A DNA stretch of 64,000 bases, taken from assembly GCA_017590115.1 (NCBI GenBank), contig JAGGNK010009114.1, positions 22,172,662 to 22,236,661 of the forward strand, in the 5' to 3' direction. Each line of letters starts with the position of its first letter. Within the stretch, counting starts at the first letter, position 1. Under the pieces are notes generated by a model. The model saw nothing but the letters and a program-made list of their open reading frames with translations. It was not told the DNA's origin and searched no databases. This stretch comes from Montifringilla adamsi. Its lineage: Eukaryota; Chordata; Aves; Passeriformes; Passeridae. The position numbers and the translations under genes are program-made. This document shows, in pieces, positions 26,013 to 39,645 of the stretch.

Positions 26013-29000
26013 GCTTCTGCTTTTAAGGGAATTAGCTGAAGATTAGTTTATGACTAAAGTGGAACTGTAACCTCCTGCTTGGCATTTACTGGGGCAGGAT
26101 TTCTAGTTCCATAAATCTAAGGCCACTAAACACTTATGCACAATTAATGTACAAAAAACATTACCGTAGGAACCCATGAAGTTTTCTTTAAAAGCAGTAA
26201 AATTCACATTTTTCAGAATAAAACTTGCATTTAAAAGTAAAGTGAGAAAAATAAGCGGAACCTGAGTAGGGACTTTTATTCTCACTTTGTTCTAATTATT
26301 TTGAAGATTTCAAGGGCTTTTTATTTGCAACAATATCTGTGTAAACTTTGTATATATACAATCTCTTTGTATATTTGCTAACAATATCAAGTAAACTTTG
26401 CAAGTGTAAATTATCAGTTCACAACAGTAGATCATCTTTACTGGCCACAAGGCGACAGAGGAAAGGAAAGACTTGCTCTCAGGAGTCACTGATAGGGATC
26501 AGACCCATTCCATCTCCTCAAAGTAAAGCCTCTATCACAACTCTCTGCTCTCGATTCCTGCATTTCGTAGAAGTTTCTGAGCTACAAAAACATCTTTTAA
26601 AGAATATATAAACTTTTTTTAATATTATTTCTGAAAAATTAGGATGAACACCTGAATAAAAATATGCTCTTATTTACACACCCATTTGAAACACCAAAAG
26701 CTTTTGCCATTCCCATGGCATTAATGCAGAGCTAAATTTAGGTTGGTTCCCTCCACCCCCCAGGAGAATATGCTTCCATTGCAAAGGCAGAACAACAGCT
26801 CCTGAATTGCACAGTATCTTGACATGCCAAGCCATATTATAGGATCAAAAATGAAGAGCTGGACAGTTTTGATCTGCTGTAGAAACAGGGTCACTTGAGA
26901 GGGGCATCTGCAGTTGTAGCCCCTCTGACCTTAATAAGAAGCCCCAAAAAATCTGTTGCTGGGCAGGACTGAGGCCTTGCAAATAAAGTCAGTAGCAAGC
27001 AAAGCAAACCAAAATGAATAGTGATAATTCACGAGGAATCCTTCAATTCCTATCTGATTGATTTGTACTGACTTACCCTCATACACTTGCCAATCATAAT
27101 TTTCTGATTTCAATCCTCAGAAATGTGCTTTGTCCTCACAAAGACAGATCATTAAACAGAGGTAAACAGTAATAAAAGTTCCTCATACACAGTACTGTGA
27201 TTAGGTTACATCCTAGAAAAATCCTCTACAACTGAAATTACAGTAATTTAGAATGGGCTTCTGGTGAAAGATTGGAATGAGAAGTAAGAGACCTGGGGTT
27301 TGTTACCAGCTTTTGAAGTGGGTAAACTATATTTTAATAAACCACATCTATGGACCAGTTTACTCCTCTGTCAAACACAGATAATTCCATGCCAACCACA
27401 GCTAGTTGTCCTGAAAATTAGTTAATGTCTGGTCAGAAACACAGGTGTGTCCCACAAACAGCAGGCAGCACAAAGTTTTATCACAGCAGCTACCAGAATG
27501 GTAGTTTTTCTGCTCTGATATTTCAGGATGTGATGTGATTCCTAACATAAACACTCAAAACAAAAATTACAGTTTCTCATATAATTGAGAATTCATTCTA
27601 TCCAATAGGTATCAGATTTCAAAGCACTGTATGAGTCTCTCTTTTAAACTTATGCACCTCCAGAACTTGAACAGGAGCTAAAAATGAAAAAAATCAAGTT
27701 GTGTTTGAAATAAATGCCTGCATAAGAAACAAAATTATTTTTAAAGAAAACTGTACTAAAAACTACAAGGAATTTATATTTAAAATTCAAAATAATCTTG
27801 AATATTCAAGTAAATATAATTAATTACAAGAGAACAATCTTCAGATAGTCCAGGTTTTGTTCAGTTAATGACAGCACTCAGAAGACTTTTAAGAATCTTA
27901 AAGTTTCATCACTTAAATTAAGAGAGAGGCACTTCAGTGCAATCTCATACAAACAAAAGCCAGAATGAAGTTTTCATTTGTCCTGAACCGCAGTCAGATG
28001 CATGGCTGTAATTACTCCTAACAACTACATACTTGCCGCTCTTTTAATTAAAACAAAACTACAAATAGCAATGCTGACACACTCTTAGAGAAAATAAGCT
28101 TTACAGAGATGATAAAAACACCAAAACAGCAAAAGCCTTACTTGCAGCAGTTCAGTCAAAACATGTCAGCCCTGGAGAACTCAGAACCGTAAGAAGTCTT
28201 TGCAGTCCAGAAATTCTCTTGAGTTTATCCAGTGTTTATTTAGCAAGCTTTAAAAGTCTGTGGTTAGAAGAACAGAGTTAGCTTTCTACACCCTGCACAG
28301 CACCAAAGCCCTTCAGTGGCAGCAGACATGAAGTTTGCTGATAGTTGGGTTTGCTGCTGCTATGTAGTTGCTCAGTACTTGTAAATACAAGCTCTGTGGA
28401 CAAAGTCCCAAATGACATCACAGGCAGCTGCTTATTGTTGAGTCTTTATTAACCGACTGTCAAAAAAGAAAAGCGAGGAGGAAAGAAAAGCCCAAACTAT
28501 CTTCCCTGCAGCACAATTTGCATCTTAGTAGGAGTTGCAGTGCTACACATATAAATACTGCTGTTTACCCAACTGATGTTTTTCTAGAATGAATAAACAG
28601 TGTTTGCAGGGAAAGCAGAAAAGTAAAAAAAACTTAAACAGCTTCACCACGTGAAGAGCACAAGGAGGAAAAAAAAAAAAAAGCCACCAGTGCTGCCTTT
28701 TTCACAATTTCACTTTCACTGCCTTTTTCCCTGAAGTCTCCTAATTCTTTTGTTTATTTAACAATAGGGGTGAAAACCTGCCTGAATTTTAAAGCACAGA
28801 GCAGAGGACTTTAGCAGGTTAAAATTAAAGTTTCAACTCACCCTAAATTTGAAAAGTTACAGAATTATTAACTATAATATTTGCAAGACTTAAGACAGCT
28901 CAACTTCAGTAACAATGCACTTTGAAGAAAGCCCTCTTACTTTCCAAAGATGAAAATACAAAAAAAAGCAAGAAACAGCATCAAACATAGTTATTCACAA

Positions 29001-32000
29001 GGTGCTAAGGGCATAAATACTGACCTTTCCTTCTCAGAGGGGAGGTCCAAGCCTAAGGAGCACTGTGGAACTCAAACACACACTCAGCTCCCATGGGGTA
29101 CTCACTGGAGAACTAGTCCAGCTCCTAATGTGAATCTCTGTCACAGAGTTCCTGCTGAAAGAGAAGGGCTGGGACTCTGTGCCTCGATTTCTCAGAAGTC
29201 AGTCCTTTCAAGTCAGAACTTCAAACGCTGAAAGAGCACCAGCAAGGCTTGTGACAGACTAAGCTCTCTTATCTGTGCACGTTTCCACACGAAGGGGTTC
29301 AGTATTGGAAACACCTGGCCACTCACATCTAAACACCCTAAACTGTTCCACAAACAACAAAACAAGTGAAACTTGAGCTTAGGGATGAGCAGAAGCCAAG
29401 TTTTCACTGCTTTTTTAATTGCTACACATAAAAGCCTCAATCCAAATTCTGCCTGTATTTACAGAGAGAAAACCAATCTTGGGTCAGATCCTCAGCTGCT
29501 GTAAATCAGGCTAGATGCAATTACACACCTGAACAAGAGCAGTCAGCTGCATCTGAAATCCTGCTTTTAGCCTGAAAGAGTGCCATTAAAAACATTCGTG
29601 TGACCTTAATAACAGAGTGCCTGGTTTTCTTGGTGCTTGCCCTGAGTGGCAGCAATACCCTGCTGGCACTGTGGGGCTGAGTTCATTGCAACTGCTCATC
29701 CAGGCAATTGCTACCTCTGCCACTTGCTGCCTCTAAAATATAGGCTTGTGCTTTTGATGGAGATCTTTTGTAAATCCCCTGTATTTATTCCTGTGGCTAA
29801 TCAGCCTGTAGCACATGAGAAACACCACACTGTGTAACTCTGGGTTATATTTACCTCCCTGGCTCAAACACACAGGGCTGTGCTCCTCTTCTGTTGCACT
29901 CAGCAAGGTATCTTTTTCATTAAGAGCTTGCCAGTCTGATCCAAGAAGTCTTCAAAATACTGTGAGGATGAAGTGGGCTATGGGAGTAATAAGTACTAAC
30001 ACATAATATTGAATTAGATCCATTTCAAACCACAGAGCTTTAGTTCCAGCTTCACAAGGGCCATTTAAGCAAACATGAACAAGGCCCTGTGCTTGGACAC
30101 ACAGCTCCAGAAGGCTTCAGTTTTTTCCATGAGAAACAAGCCCATAAGATCAGCAGAAGAGTTAGATTTTGTTTAAATCTGTGATAGTGAGTTTTCTCAG
30201 ACAAAGGATGAAATTAATTTTTTCTCCTGCTGTTAGAAGTAGGTATAAAATTTCAAAACACATTGAATGTTACATTGAAGCTCTCTTGATGACCAGACTG
30301 GTTTTCTCTGAGACACTAATGCAGACAAACACGTGTAGAAGAAAGGAAGAGAGTATAGAGTCATAAAAGAAGGAAACCACTAGTCTAATTGAAAAAGCCA
30401 AGTGCCTGATGAAATAAAAAGGACGAGCCTTAAGGAAAATTGCAGCCTGTTCCCAGGAAGAATTTATATTATTTAGCAAAATTTAGCACTTAATTTCCTA
30501 GGGTATGTTAATGCATTTCCAGGCTAAGCACACCTGAGTGAGCAGGACCAGGACAGCGCACACACAGCTCACGTGGCTCTGGTCAGGCAGAATTGCAGAG
30601 ACACTGACTTGAGTTCCTGAAAGCAATTTTTCTGACTTTTTCAGAAGGGTGGTTATTGTAAAAATAAATGCACAGCAAAACAAGTACTGAGATTTGTGGG
30701 TTTAACCAGCGAGTTTTTCTTCCCAAGAGGAGAATTGCCATGAGGGTGGACAAACAGATTTTGCATTCTTCAAATTACAGCATTTATTAAGGGAGTGGCC
30801 ATTAGCTCACCCTGTCAGTGCACTTATCCATCTAATTTCTATTCTAAGTCATAAGATATAGCTGCTGGCTGTGCAGATACAATTTATTTTTGGCAGGAAT
30901 GCCATGACTTTTGGTAGAACAAAATTAACAGCAGAATTCAGTCCTTGACTAGCTGCAGGTTGAGTGAAAAGATAAAGAAGTCAAAATCATGAGCTGCAGT
31001 CATTGCTTCTGGCCTGATGTGCAGTAGGCTGAACTGATTCTTGTATCTGAGGAGATAATTCAGCTTTGTACTGCCTCATTTTTGATGAGCAGACAGGTAA
31101 GATGAGACATTACAAGGTGCGTTAAGTACACACAGATATCAGGAAAGCTTGTCAATTAACCTGTAACAGTATGGCCAGGATCTCTTAAAGACCCCATGTC
31201 TCATACTAACACAAAATCCATGCTACTTCAGGTTCACTATCCACGTGTGACCGTAATTTGTTATCAACTTCAAAAGTTCCTCCTCTCTGAAGAATCCAAA
31301 ACAAAGGTATCTTCTTGGAAAATGCAATAGTTGGCTGGGATTGAGTCACCTAAACTGCACCTTTACTGAAACATGCGAGAATCCCTGAACTTGCAATGTG
31401 CTTGCTCACTTCTTACCAGCTCAGGAGCAGAAAACAGCTTGGACCCAGGTGTCTCAAGGTTCAGTCTCTCATCACAGACCCCTAAAGCTGCAGCAGATGT
31501 GGTCAGCCCCACAGCCTGAAGAGTTAAAAGGCAGGTGGGAAGAGCTAAGAGCATTTTCCCTGAGGGATGTCCCACTGTGCTGAGGGTCCAGTGTGGTTCA
31601 GTGCAGCCTCAGACAAGTAGCCCACGTAAAAGCCTTGTTTTACTCTCCAACTGCTGCTGGGGAAAGGACAGACAAGCTGACAGGCTGAAAAGCAGTTTAG
31701 TCTAGGGCAAAATTGCAGGATGTTAAAATCCCAACAGATTGTATTACGATGGAATATAAAATCCTAAACTGCTATATTTTTATCTCACAGTAAATACTTA
31801 GATTACTGGAGCACAAATTAAAAAAAAAATAGTTAAACAAATTGTAGGCTGCAGAATTTGCCCTCTTCGGAGTTGCACATGGTTGGAAGTGTTGAGCTGG
31901 TTCCTAAAATATCCATGGAAATTTCTCCAGAGTACTCAAGATGAAAATTTTCTTTTTTGAAAATTTGAATTCTAATTGAAAATTACTATTATGCTCACCT

Positions 32001-34770
32001 TTACCAACACAGGTAAGTATGTCTTACAAAACATGTACCTATAAGGATGTGAGGTGTCACAAGTTAACACAGTAAACACTTTCCTGGGGTAGCTGGCTGA
32101 GCAGATAAACAATGGACAAGTTGAAAAAAGTGGAGAGAATGAAAGGAAGGGTGTGAGGGCAGCATATGAATCTCCTCAGATACTCACTGTCAAAAAGTGG
32201 CCTTCAGTTGAAGCAGTTTGATTGGCTGATAAGCTTTTGATCACAAGGATAATTTGGTTTTTAACCTTGCTAGGTGATTTTTCAAAGCTTTTTACCTCCC
32301 CTACACGTCAAGAATAGGGAAAAGGTCCTTCGCAAAGGCAGGTTTTGCTGCTGGAACAAATAATAGCCCTCTCTTCTGTCACATTTATGAATTTAAACTT
32401 CAGAGAAAGCGGCAAATAACGTATAACAACAGTAACTATGTTCAGATGGGCCATTCTGCTACATGCAGGGTTGGGGATAGCATCAGTCTGCTTTGTCCTT
32501 ACCATGCTCTCCATGCCTGGCACTGCCATTCTGCCCTCTCCAAGAGCTCCCAGACAGCTTCTGTAACAACCCACATCCTCCTCAGTCCCTGTCACTCCTG
32601 CAGCTAAAAAATATGATATTCTACTTCCTGGCAGAGCACCTTTATATGGAAACATTTACTCTCACGTCCCGCACTATGGGAAATCCTGTCCATAAGTGTC
32701 AGGATGAAGCCTTGACATGCAATTCTGACACATAGGAAAAAGAAAGTCTAAAATGAAATGTTTAATCTAGCCTTTTCAGATGAGCTGAGAGCTAAAATGA
32801 GCATATACGATTGCTCCTGCCACAGCAGTGATTTGCAATCAATTTCTAAATCTTTTTCAGTTCCATAATTTTTGCTTGAGTAGAATTCTGTGAAAAGCAT
32901 TCATTGGGGAAAATTGATGGGATGTCTTTAAAGGACATTGCCTTTCACTACAAATTGCCTCATTGTAAAAGATGATATTAAGCAAATCATAAAAAGTTTG
33001 TTTTGAGTGTTTGCCACCTGAAACTGGAATCAGTGTGCAGGAACTGAATTTTTGAATTACAAGGGAACTCAGAAATCTCAGAAATATTGTAAATATGATT
33101 ACAAAATATAAATACATAGGACTGGCTCTCCATAATTCCATAGGTTTAAATCATTATTCCTTCTTTGCTTTTCCCATTGTTTCTGGAATCAAAAAATTGA
33201 TTCAACCACCAGTGACCTTATCCAGAATTAGTTGAAATCAATGTCATTAGTGGATTCTGGAGCAGGCCCAAAACCAATGCATGTTGAAGGGCTTTTGTAT
33301 ATCCTTAATCAGAATAAGCCTCTGCAAATTCAGATTCCAGTGTATCCAATCGTTAAATAAATTCTGCAGTGTTTAACTTCACATATGGACAGGGGTCCCC
33401 TGCTGGATATTGAAAGCGGTCTCTATTATGAGGAGAAGGTTATTCCCATAATCTATTTCTGATGAAAGCATGTATTTGTACAGGTGTCAGTGATCCAGCA
33501 GGGCTGGCAGCTAATGGCAAGGCTGACTAATTTGCACTCTGCTGCTGCCTCCTCGGACATGTCGCTGTGTGTCAGCAGCAGAGGTACCGCCTTGTGAAAC
33601 ACACATTCCTCTGATGCAAGCATCTGGCTTCTTGGCAGCCAAGTTGTGACAGGTTCTGCAGCAGCTGGGATGGCCCCATGCTCTTTCAGATGGTTAAATA
33701 GTCTTGTTTTCCAGCCTAGCTGTTTGTTTTCCTGCTGCACTCCTGGACGGAAGCCCATTCGCCCCTTTAATCAATGAACTGGCCGTGGGATGGGAGTAAT
33801 CAGCCACATTTCTGTGCATGTCAGAGCAGAGATTTTTGCCCAGAGATTGCCAGCCCTACAGTCCTGTGCTCTTGACCCCATCCTTAACCGTGTCCTGCTT
33901 CATCCTGACACCTAGCACACCAACATTCAGTCTTCCCAAACTAAATGCAAACACTAGAACAGCATTCTTCATCCCTTAGTCATAGGATTTCCTGGATTTC
34001 ATAGCTCCTGCTTTACAGGAGACAGTATTCAGATCAAATAAGAAAAACAATTTATTTATTTCAGATGGCATTATAAACTGTCCTCCCATGTGCACACACC
34101 AGATGGAGATAAGAATCTGGCCAGCAGATTTAGCCTTACATTGTGTGGCATGGAGGTAACAGCATATCAGATTATTGAGAGAAAAAAATCTTCAGAGAAA
34201 ATTCCATAAATCTGAAATAAATTTTATTTAAATTGCCTTTAAACATATTATGCAAATCCACAATGTAATGAGCAGTTCTGAGTAATTCTCTGAAATAAAT
34301 GAACACATGGCACTACTAACACCTAATGTGATAACATATTATTAAAAAGAAGTTCTCACAGGGATACCACAAAAATCGAAAGCTGTCATCTGCCTCTCAG
34401 CCATTTGTAAGCCACCTCCACCTTTTCACTCTAAATGATAATATGTCTCTCGTTTTTTCCTATGTGCTGCTGCTTGTGGGGGGAAAAGAAGTAATGAACG
34501 GATTTGGACAGGCTACATTTTCCCCCGGCAGGGTTTTATTCTTCGCTCTTGTGCTTGCCATCTGAAACTCTTTTCATGGGGTACCACTACTCTTATTTCT
34601 ACACTCACCAGAAAAGAGAAAATACACAAAAAGACCAATCCCTGCCCCTGCCACAGAGAGAGAAGGGAACAAATCTTCCCTGCCATCTCCCTTTGTGTGT
34701 TCCATTGATGGCTTGATGAGGACCTACTGAGGACCTAACAAGCTGATCTGTCCTATCACCCACCGTTTGC

Positions 34771-34773
<3 letters not shown>
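26013..34773. other. Non-coding sequence, no gene seen
   Basis: Unique AT-rich DNA; the longest frame is 115 codons (minus, 32308-32655), unrecognised. A 14-A tract lies at 28669-28682, next to a small CTTCAC/GTGAAG inverted repeat around a CACGTG E-box core near 28640-28660. No mobile-element end was found. Confidence 0.5.
28669..28682. repeat. Poly(A) tract, 14 A
   Basis: Simple homopolymer. No retroposon body recognised upstream. Confidence 0.75.

Positions 34774-34807
<34 letters not shown>
34774..34807. repeat. (AC)17 dinucleotide microsatellite
   Basis: Seventeen uninterrupted AC units. It is long enough to be length-polymorphic and is a purine-pyrimidine alternating tract able to adopt Z-DNA under supercoiling. 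The CACACGCACGTGTG phrase just after it extends the alternating pattern. Confidence 0.97.
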
Positions 34808-34811
<4 letters not shown>

Positions 34812-37800
34812 GTGTGCTGTTAATCAGTTCTAGTGGCCAGAATGATGCCTGTGGAAACAATATATCAGTGTCACCATGGGCTCCAACCACACCAGGCCAC
34901 ACAAATCCAGACCATAACTGACACTCAGCACCATCCTGTCCTAAAGGAAGTAAGAAAAAAACAGTACCAAACCATTCTGAGATTTGTTATTATATCTTAA
35001 AGTTGTCTTTGGGTCTTTCCATTTCATCTCCAAAGCAGGGCAGACAAGAATTTCTTCCAGCAGATGACATAGTAAATGAGAGCTGTAACAACATGCCTAG
35101 TTTTAATACCATATAATTCCATACTATGACACACAACATAAATTGATAAAAACCATCTCGTTTTAATGAATGACTGTTATCAAGAAGAAGAGATTTGAAA
35201 TGCATTGCCAGTATTCTGGTCTCTTAACACCTATAAAATCTGCAGAAAGTTGTTCCATGTCACAGGTAAAATGTTAAGGGTTAAGCAACTTGCTTAAAGG
35301 CCAAGAAAAGACACCAACAGATTAAAGTCTAGGAATTACTGCTCCAAGCACTGTCAGTGAAGCCCTGGACAATACCATGAAGTCTAACTCAAAAGTAACT
35401 CAGTGCAAGTCCTCAGGCCTCTCAGCTCTCCTCTGGAAAAACTCCTGGGTTGTAGAAAGCTGTACTAATAAACAGCACACACACTGGGATTTCAACAGTA
35501 TGCTGTGATTACAACTAATAACAGCTAGCAAGACAATTTTCAGGACAAGAGGCCAAAGTGTCTCTGTGAAAAAGATGATGGAAAAGCACAAAATTATTTT
35601 TGTGAGGAGAAAGTTTTCTTAGTCTTCCTGCAAAAAGAAAAAGCCTCCATCCTGTTCCTCTGGATAGAAAAGGACAGGTATATCAAACAAAAGCTGTTCT
35701 GGTTTACCACACTGCCTTCTCTACTACACTGCTGAAGATTTTATTGCATGCTATAAAGAGAGGAAAAACTCATCTTGTAGTCATATAAACACAGTGAACA
35801 ACACAGAATAAGTATCAATTACTTTTGCAAGTCCCAATGATAGCTTCAAACCCCGAGGATAATTTCAAATGGTATGACAAAGACTTCAGTTAGATTAAAA
35901 CATCAAAAGCAAACTAGCATTCAAAACCAAACAATTTCGTCTCTGCTGAGGAAGTTACAATAAATTTTCTGAACTGGCAGATTTCCCTCCTAGCTGTTCA
36001 GCTGTTCCTTTCCCACAGGTAAAATAAGTCAATCTGTTTGAGAAGACAATTTGCCAGCCAGCTTACTTAATGCCACACATTAAAATTAAATGACTGACTA
36101 ATTTTGTTGTCAAAGAGCTGTTTTAATGGGAATTCATGGTTAAAAGAAACAACCCCAACAGGGAAATAAAATCAGATGATGCTGACTTCCATGTGAATTA
36201 GATCTAAATAAAATAACTGTCCAACTTTTTTGTCTCTTTTTACATGGAACTTTTCTCAAATCCTTCAACAGGTCCCTGCATATATGTCCGTCCCTGTTTA
36301 GTTTAATCCCATGATCCAACTTTGGCTCAGTGAGGTCAGTATAAACACAAACATGACTAACAGAAAACAATAGATCTGTGACAAATTTTTGCTCATCTGG
36401 AATTGAACATGATAAATTCTTGTAGCATACCAGCAGGCCAGTGTAGCTGCATTTTCCATTCCCCTTTTTCCAACATATGTGGCTGTGGAAAGTGCGTGGC
36501 AGTGGTGCTGGGTGAATTCACACAGGGCTGTGCAATGCGTTGCAGAGACATCTGAAGCAGCTTAAAATAAGTTACTTTGATTCTGGAAAGCAACTTGGCC
36601 ACATTAGTTGCCTGCATGAAGCCCAGCCCAGGAAATACCCTGAGCAGAGGCCTGAGGGAGTGTTACAGTCCTGCCCCAGCCCAGGAGCAGCTTCAGAGCC
36701 AGCTGAGCATCTCCACATGACACTGCCCTACAACCACAGAAGTATTAAAAGGGTTCATTTTGCTTTCAGAAAAAGGCAGGAAAATTCTTCTTCACAGTGT
36801 AAGTCACAACCTGAAAAGGCTTTCCTACTAGTGGTGTGAGCTCATTTGATTCATCCTAGAACACCATTCTTAACTGAAAGAATAAAAGTCACTCTGAGGT
36901 TGAGTACCACCTTTGAAATGGTCTGTGGGAGCATGAAGCAAGACTCACCCTTGCTTTTTGATAAATGAAGGGCTAAGGCTCAGGCCGCTTCACTGGCCTT
37001 TGCCTGCAAAGGAGCAAAAACCCAAGTGCACACTGACCAGCCCTGCTGGGGTCTGCTCCACATTCCCTGGATTTCAAATAATCTTAGCAATTCAGGTGAG
37101 CAACCCAGCCTGTTTTCAAAGGCCAAGTGCCATGCACTTATCTGTCACACACTCATGGATATACATGTATTAATAACAGGGATTAGCTGCCACTAGCCAG
37201 AACCACTTGCTTACAATATTTGGAATATCCTGAAAATTTGAAGCCTTTACAATTTTAACTCAGATATTCTTGCTCTACTTTATGTTCCAGGTTGCTTTGC
37301 TGAATGATTTGGGTCAAGTCTTGTGTGTTGACCAGAGGTCACTCATGGCAGACACCTGGAAGAGCTTCTCTGACATCTGCCCTGCCCTGTTCTTGTTTCC
37401 TTTTCCCTCCAAAATTACAGACTACAGCAGTTCTCAGCATGCAGAAGTGTATCCTACTCTGTATGAGTGGGTGTTATTAATATTGTTTATGTAATGCCAC
37501 AGGTAAATGGACAATTTCAAAGAATTCTAAATAAGGCCCATTGTGCACATTGTCTCCATTTCATTTCAGAGCTCTCCCAAATATCCCAGAAGTCTGGACA
37601 AGACAAATTTCTGCTGTGCTCTGGCTTTGGCACATGTCTTTTAACAGATGGAAATTATTGTTATGTAGCCTTAGGTCATATCAGGATCTCTTTTTGTTTC
37701 TGTAATGAGGCCCAATTAATACCTAGGACTTTCTGCCATTCAAAGGATTTTAAAATCTCGGGATTTCAGCCAGAACTGTAATGCTGATGTGTGCTTTTAT

Positions 37801-39318
37801 GATATAATCTAGCTGTAATTACCCAAACCAATATCAACATAATAGTCATTCTATAGGAAACTTGTATTCAAAAAATGCTTACTCTAAAAGACTTTTCTCA
37901 CTCCCATTGCAGGGTCAGCATTTCACCTTATGTGAAGTATAGTTGCAAATTAGAGAAATTAGAGTAATTATATTGAGTTAGACAGGCTTTGGGCTGGTCT
38001 CCATTAAAATTTTTGCTGTAAAATAAGACAGGACAGGAGAGCTATCACTCTGTGCAACCTTACCATGTAGCATTAGAAATATCTGCACCGAGAAGTGGTG
38101 TAGAATAGCTATTTTGTAGTGATTTACCGCAAATTTTGTAGACAAAACCCTAAAGTCAGCTTTCTATATTTAACAATTCTAGGCAAATTATAAGATGACA
38201 CTGAAGTTTACAGTTCAGCTTTTTCTCTTTCTGTACCTGCAGCACGGGGACCTCCTGGAATAACTCTCAGCATATTTGTGGAATCCATAGGACTGTTCAC
38301 TTACTGTGGTTTCCAACTGCTGCCCAACATACCTGAAACTTTCCACAAAACTCAACATCCTGACAATCATACTTGAAACAGACTAAGACAGAATTGGATT
38401 GCCCAGATGCAATACAAAAGAGAAATTTACAACCAAGACTAAACTGAATGTTACTAAAATACGGTGAAAATAATGTAAATAAGCTTAGTATCTTCTTTCC
38501 CCTCCTCCCCTTCTCTCCTCAGAAATATTCAGTGACCAGATAGCTGGCAAGATAAACAGTAAATGACACTGTAACTTAATGTGGGCTACGTACCAGAAAT
38601 GGTAAATAAAATGACAGAAGTTGCTTTACTATTACATGGTATGATTTTGAAAAAATATATTTAATTACTACTGTCAGAAACTGTGCTAAAAATAGGTTAT
38701 TGAGCTGCATTTTTTCTACATGACAGATAAATGTAGGAATGTAGCATTCTCAAGGAACTGTTTGTACTAGGCACTGTATTTCCTCTCCACCCAGCAGAAC
38801 TTCCAGAAGAACATCATATGAATTTTGCAAGTCTATCAAGGAGATAATAGTCACCACAGGCTGTAAAACTGGAAGATCATAGACATGCAAGTATATGCAG
38901 GTGCTACAAGCAAACTACATTTTCTTCCTGCCAAAAAGGCCTCTAATCTCCAAGCTAGTGAAAATGTCCTCATGGCTCCAATATTTTCCCTGCAGCAAAA
39001 ACAGTTTTTTAAATACATATGCAGCCATTTGATTTATCCCCTAGAAGAACAAACCCAGCAAGTGACAGTGTCCATCAACTCCCTTGAAGGGCACATACAT
39101 TTTATATACTTCTTGCAAATTAGTCTGCATACTCAGGTTCTCTGTAGTTATTAAAATCCTACCATGCCTTCTCATGCTCAAGAACGAGAAGGAAGAATGT
39201 TGATTTTAGCTATTCAGGCATAGCTCTCCCTAAATTGGGTGGCCAGTCAAACCATATGGGGACATTAAATGACACTGCTCTACTAGATCATCCCCACAGA
39301 GTGGGTTTAGTTCAGAAA
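34808..39318. other. Non-coding sequence, no gene seen
   Basis: Frames are under 105 codons; plus frames at 37270-37781 overlap in two phases but resemble nothing known. No repeat family was recognised. Confidence 0.5.
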
Positions 39319-39645
39319 TGTTTGGTGTCAGGAGCTGAAACCACCGTTGCTCATTACCCAAGCAGCTGCTCAGGACGAGATGCCCCGTGTGTGCTGGGGC
39401 CAGGCTGTCTGACACCAAGGCACTCGAGCCAACACGGTTTAATTTACTCAAAATAACAGCATGGTCATGCCTTGCACACCTGAGAGAATGGCCCTGCTTC
39501 TGTGGGGAATGGCAGTGTTTGGTGCTATGAACTAAAAAGCATTTGTCCCAAACAATGCCAAAGAAGAGGCGAAGCAGCGCAGCTCCAGTTCTGACTCCGC
39601 TGTCCCACACCTCCTGGCCCGGCTGAGTGGCACTTGGCTTCTCCA
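39319..39645 (-). mobile_element. Candidate solo LTR (short)
   Basis: A 327-bp block opens TG (39319-39320) and closes CA (39644-39645), with GAAA directly outside both ends (39315-39318 and 39646-39649). A 4-bp duplication suits gammaretrovirus-like ERV1 integration. It holds nine CpGs, well above the flanks. On the minus strand an AATTAAA motif, one base from AATAAA, lies at 39438-39444, leaving about 120 bp to an end that reads GACACCAAACA; this spacing suits R-U5. Most of a 144-codon minus frame (39230-39664, the longest in the window) lies across it, but that reflects GC content. Weak points: the 4-bp repeat is low-complexity, and the polarity rests on one degenerate signal. Confidence 0.4.
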
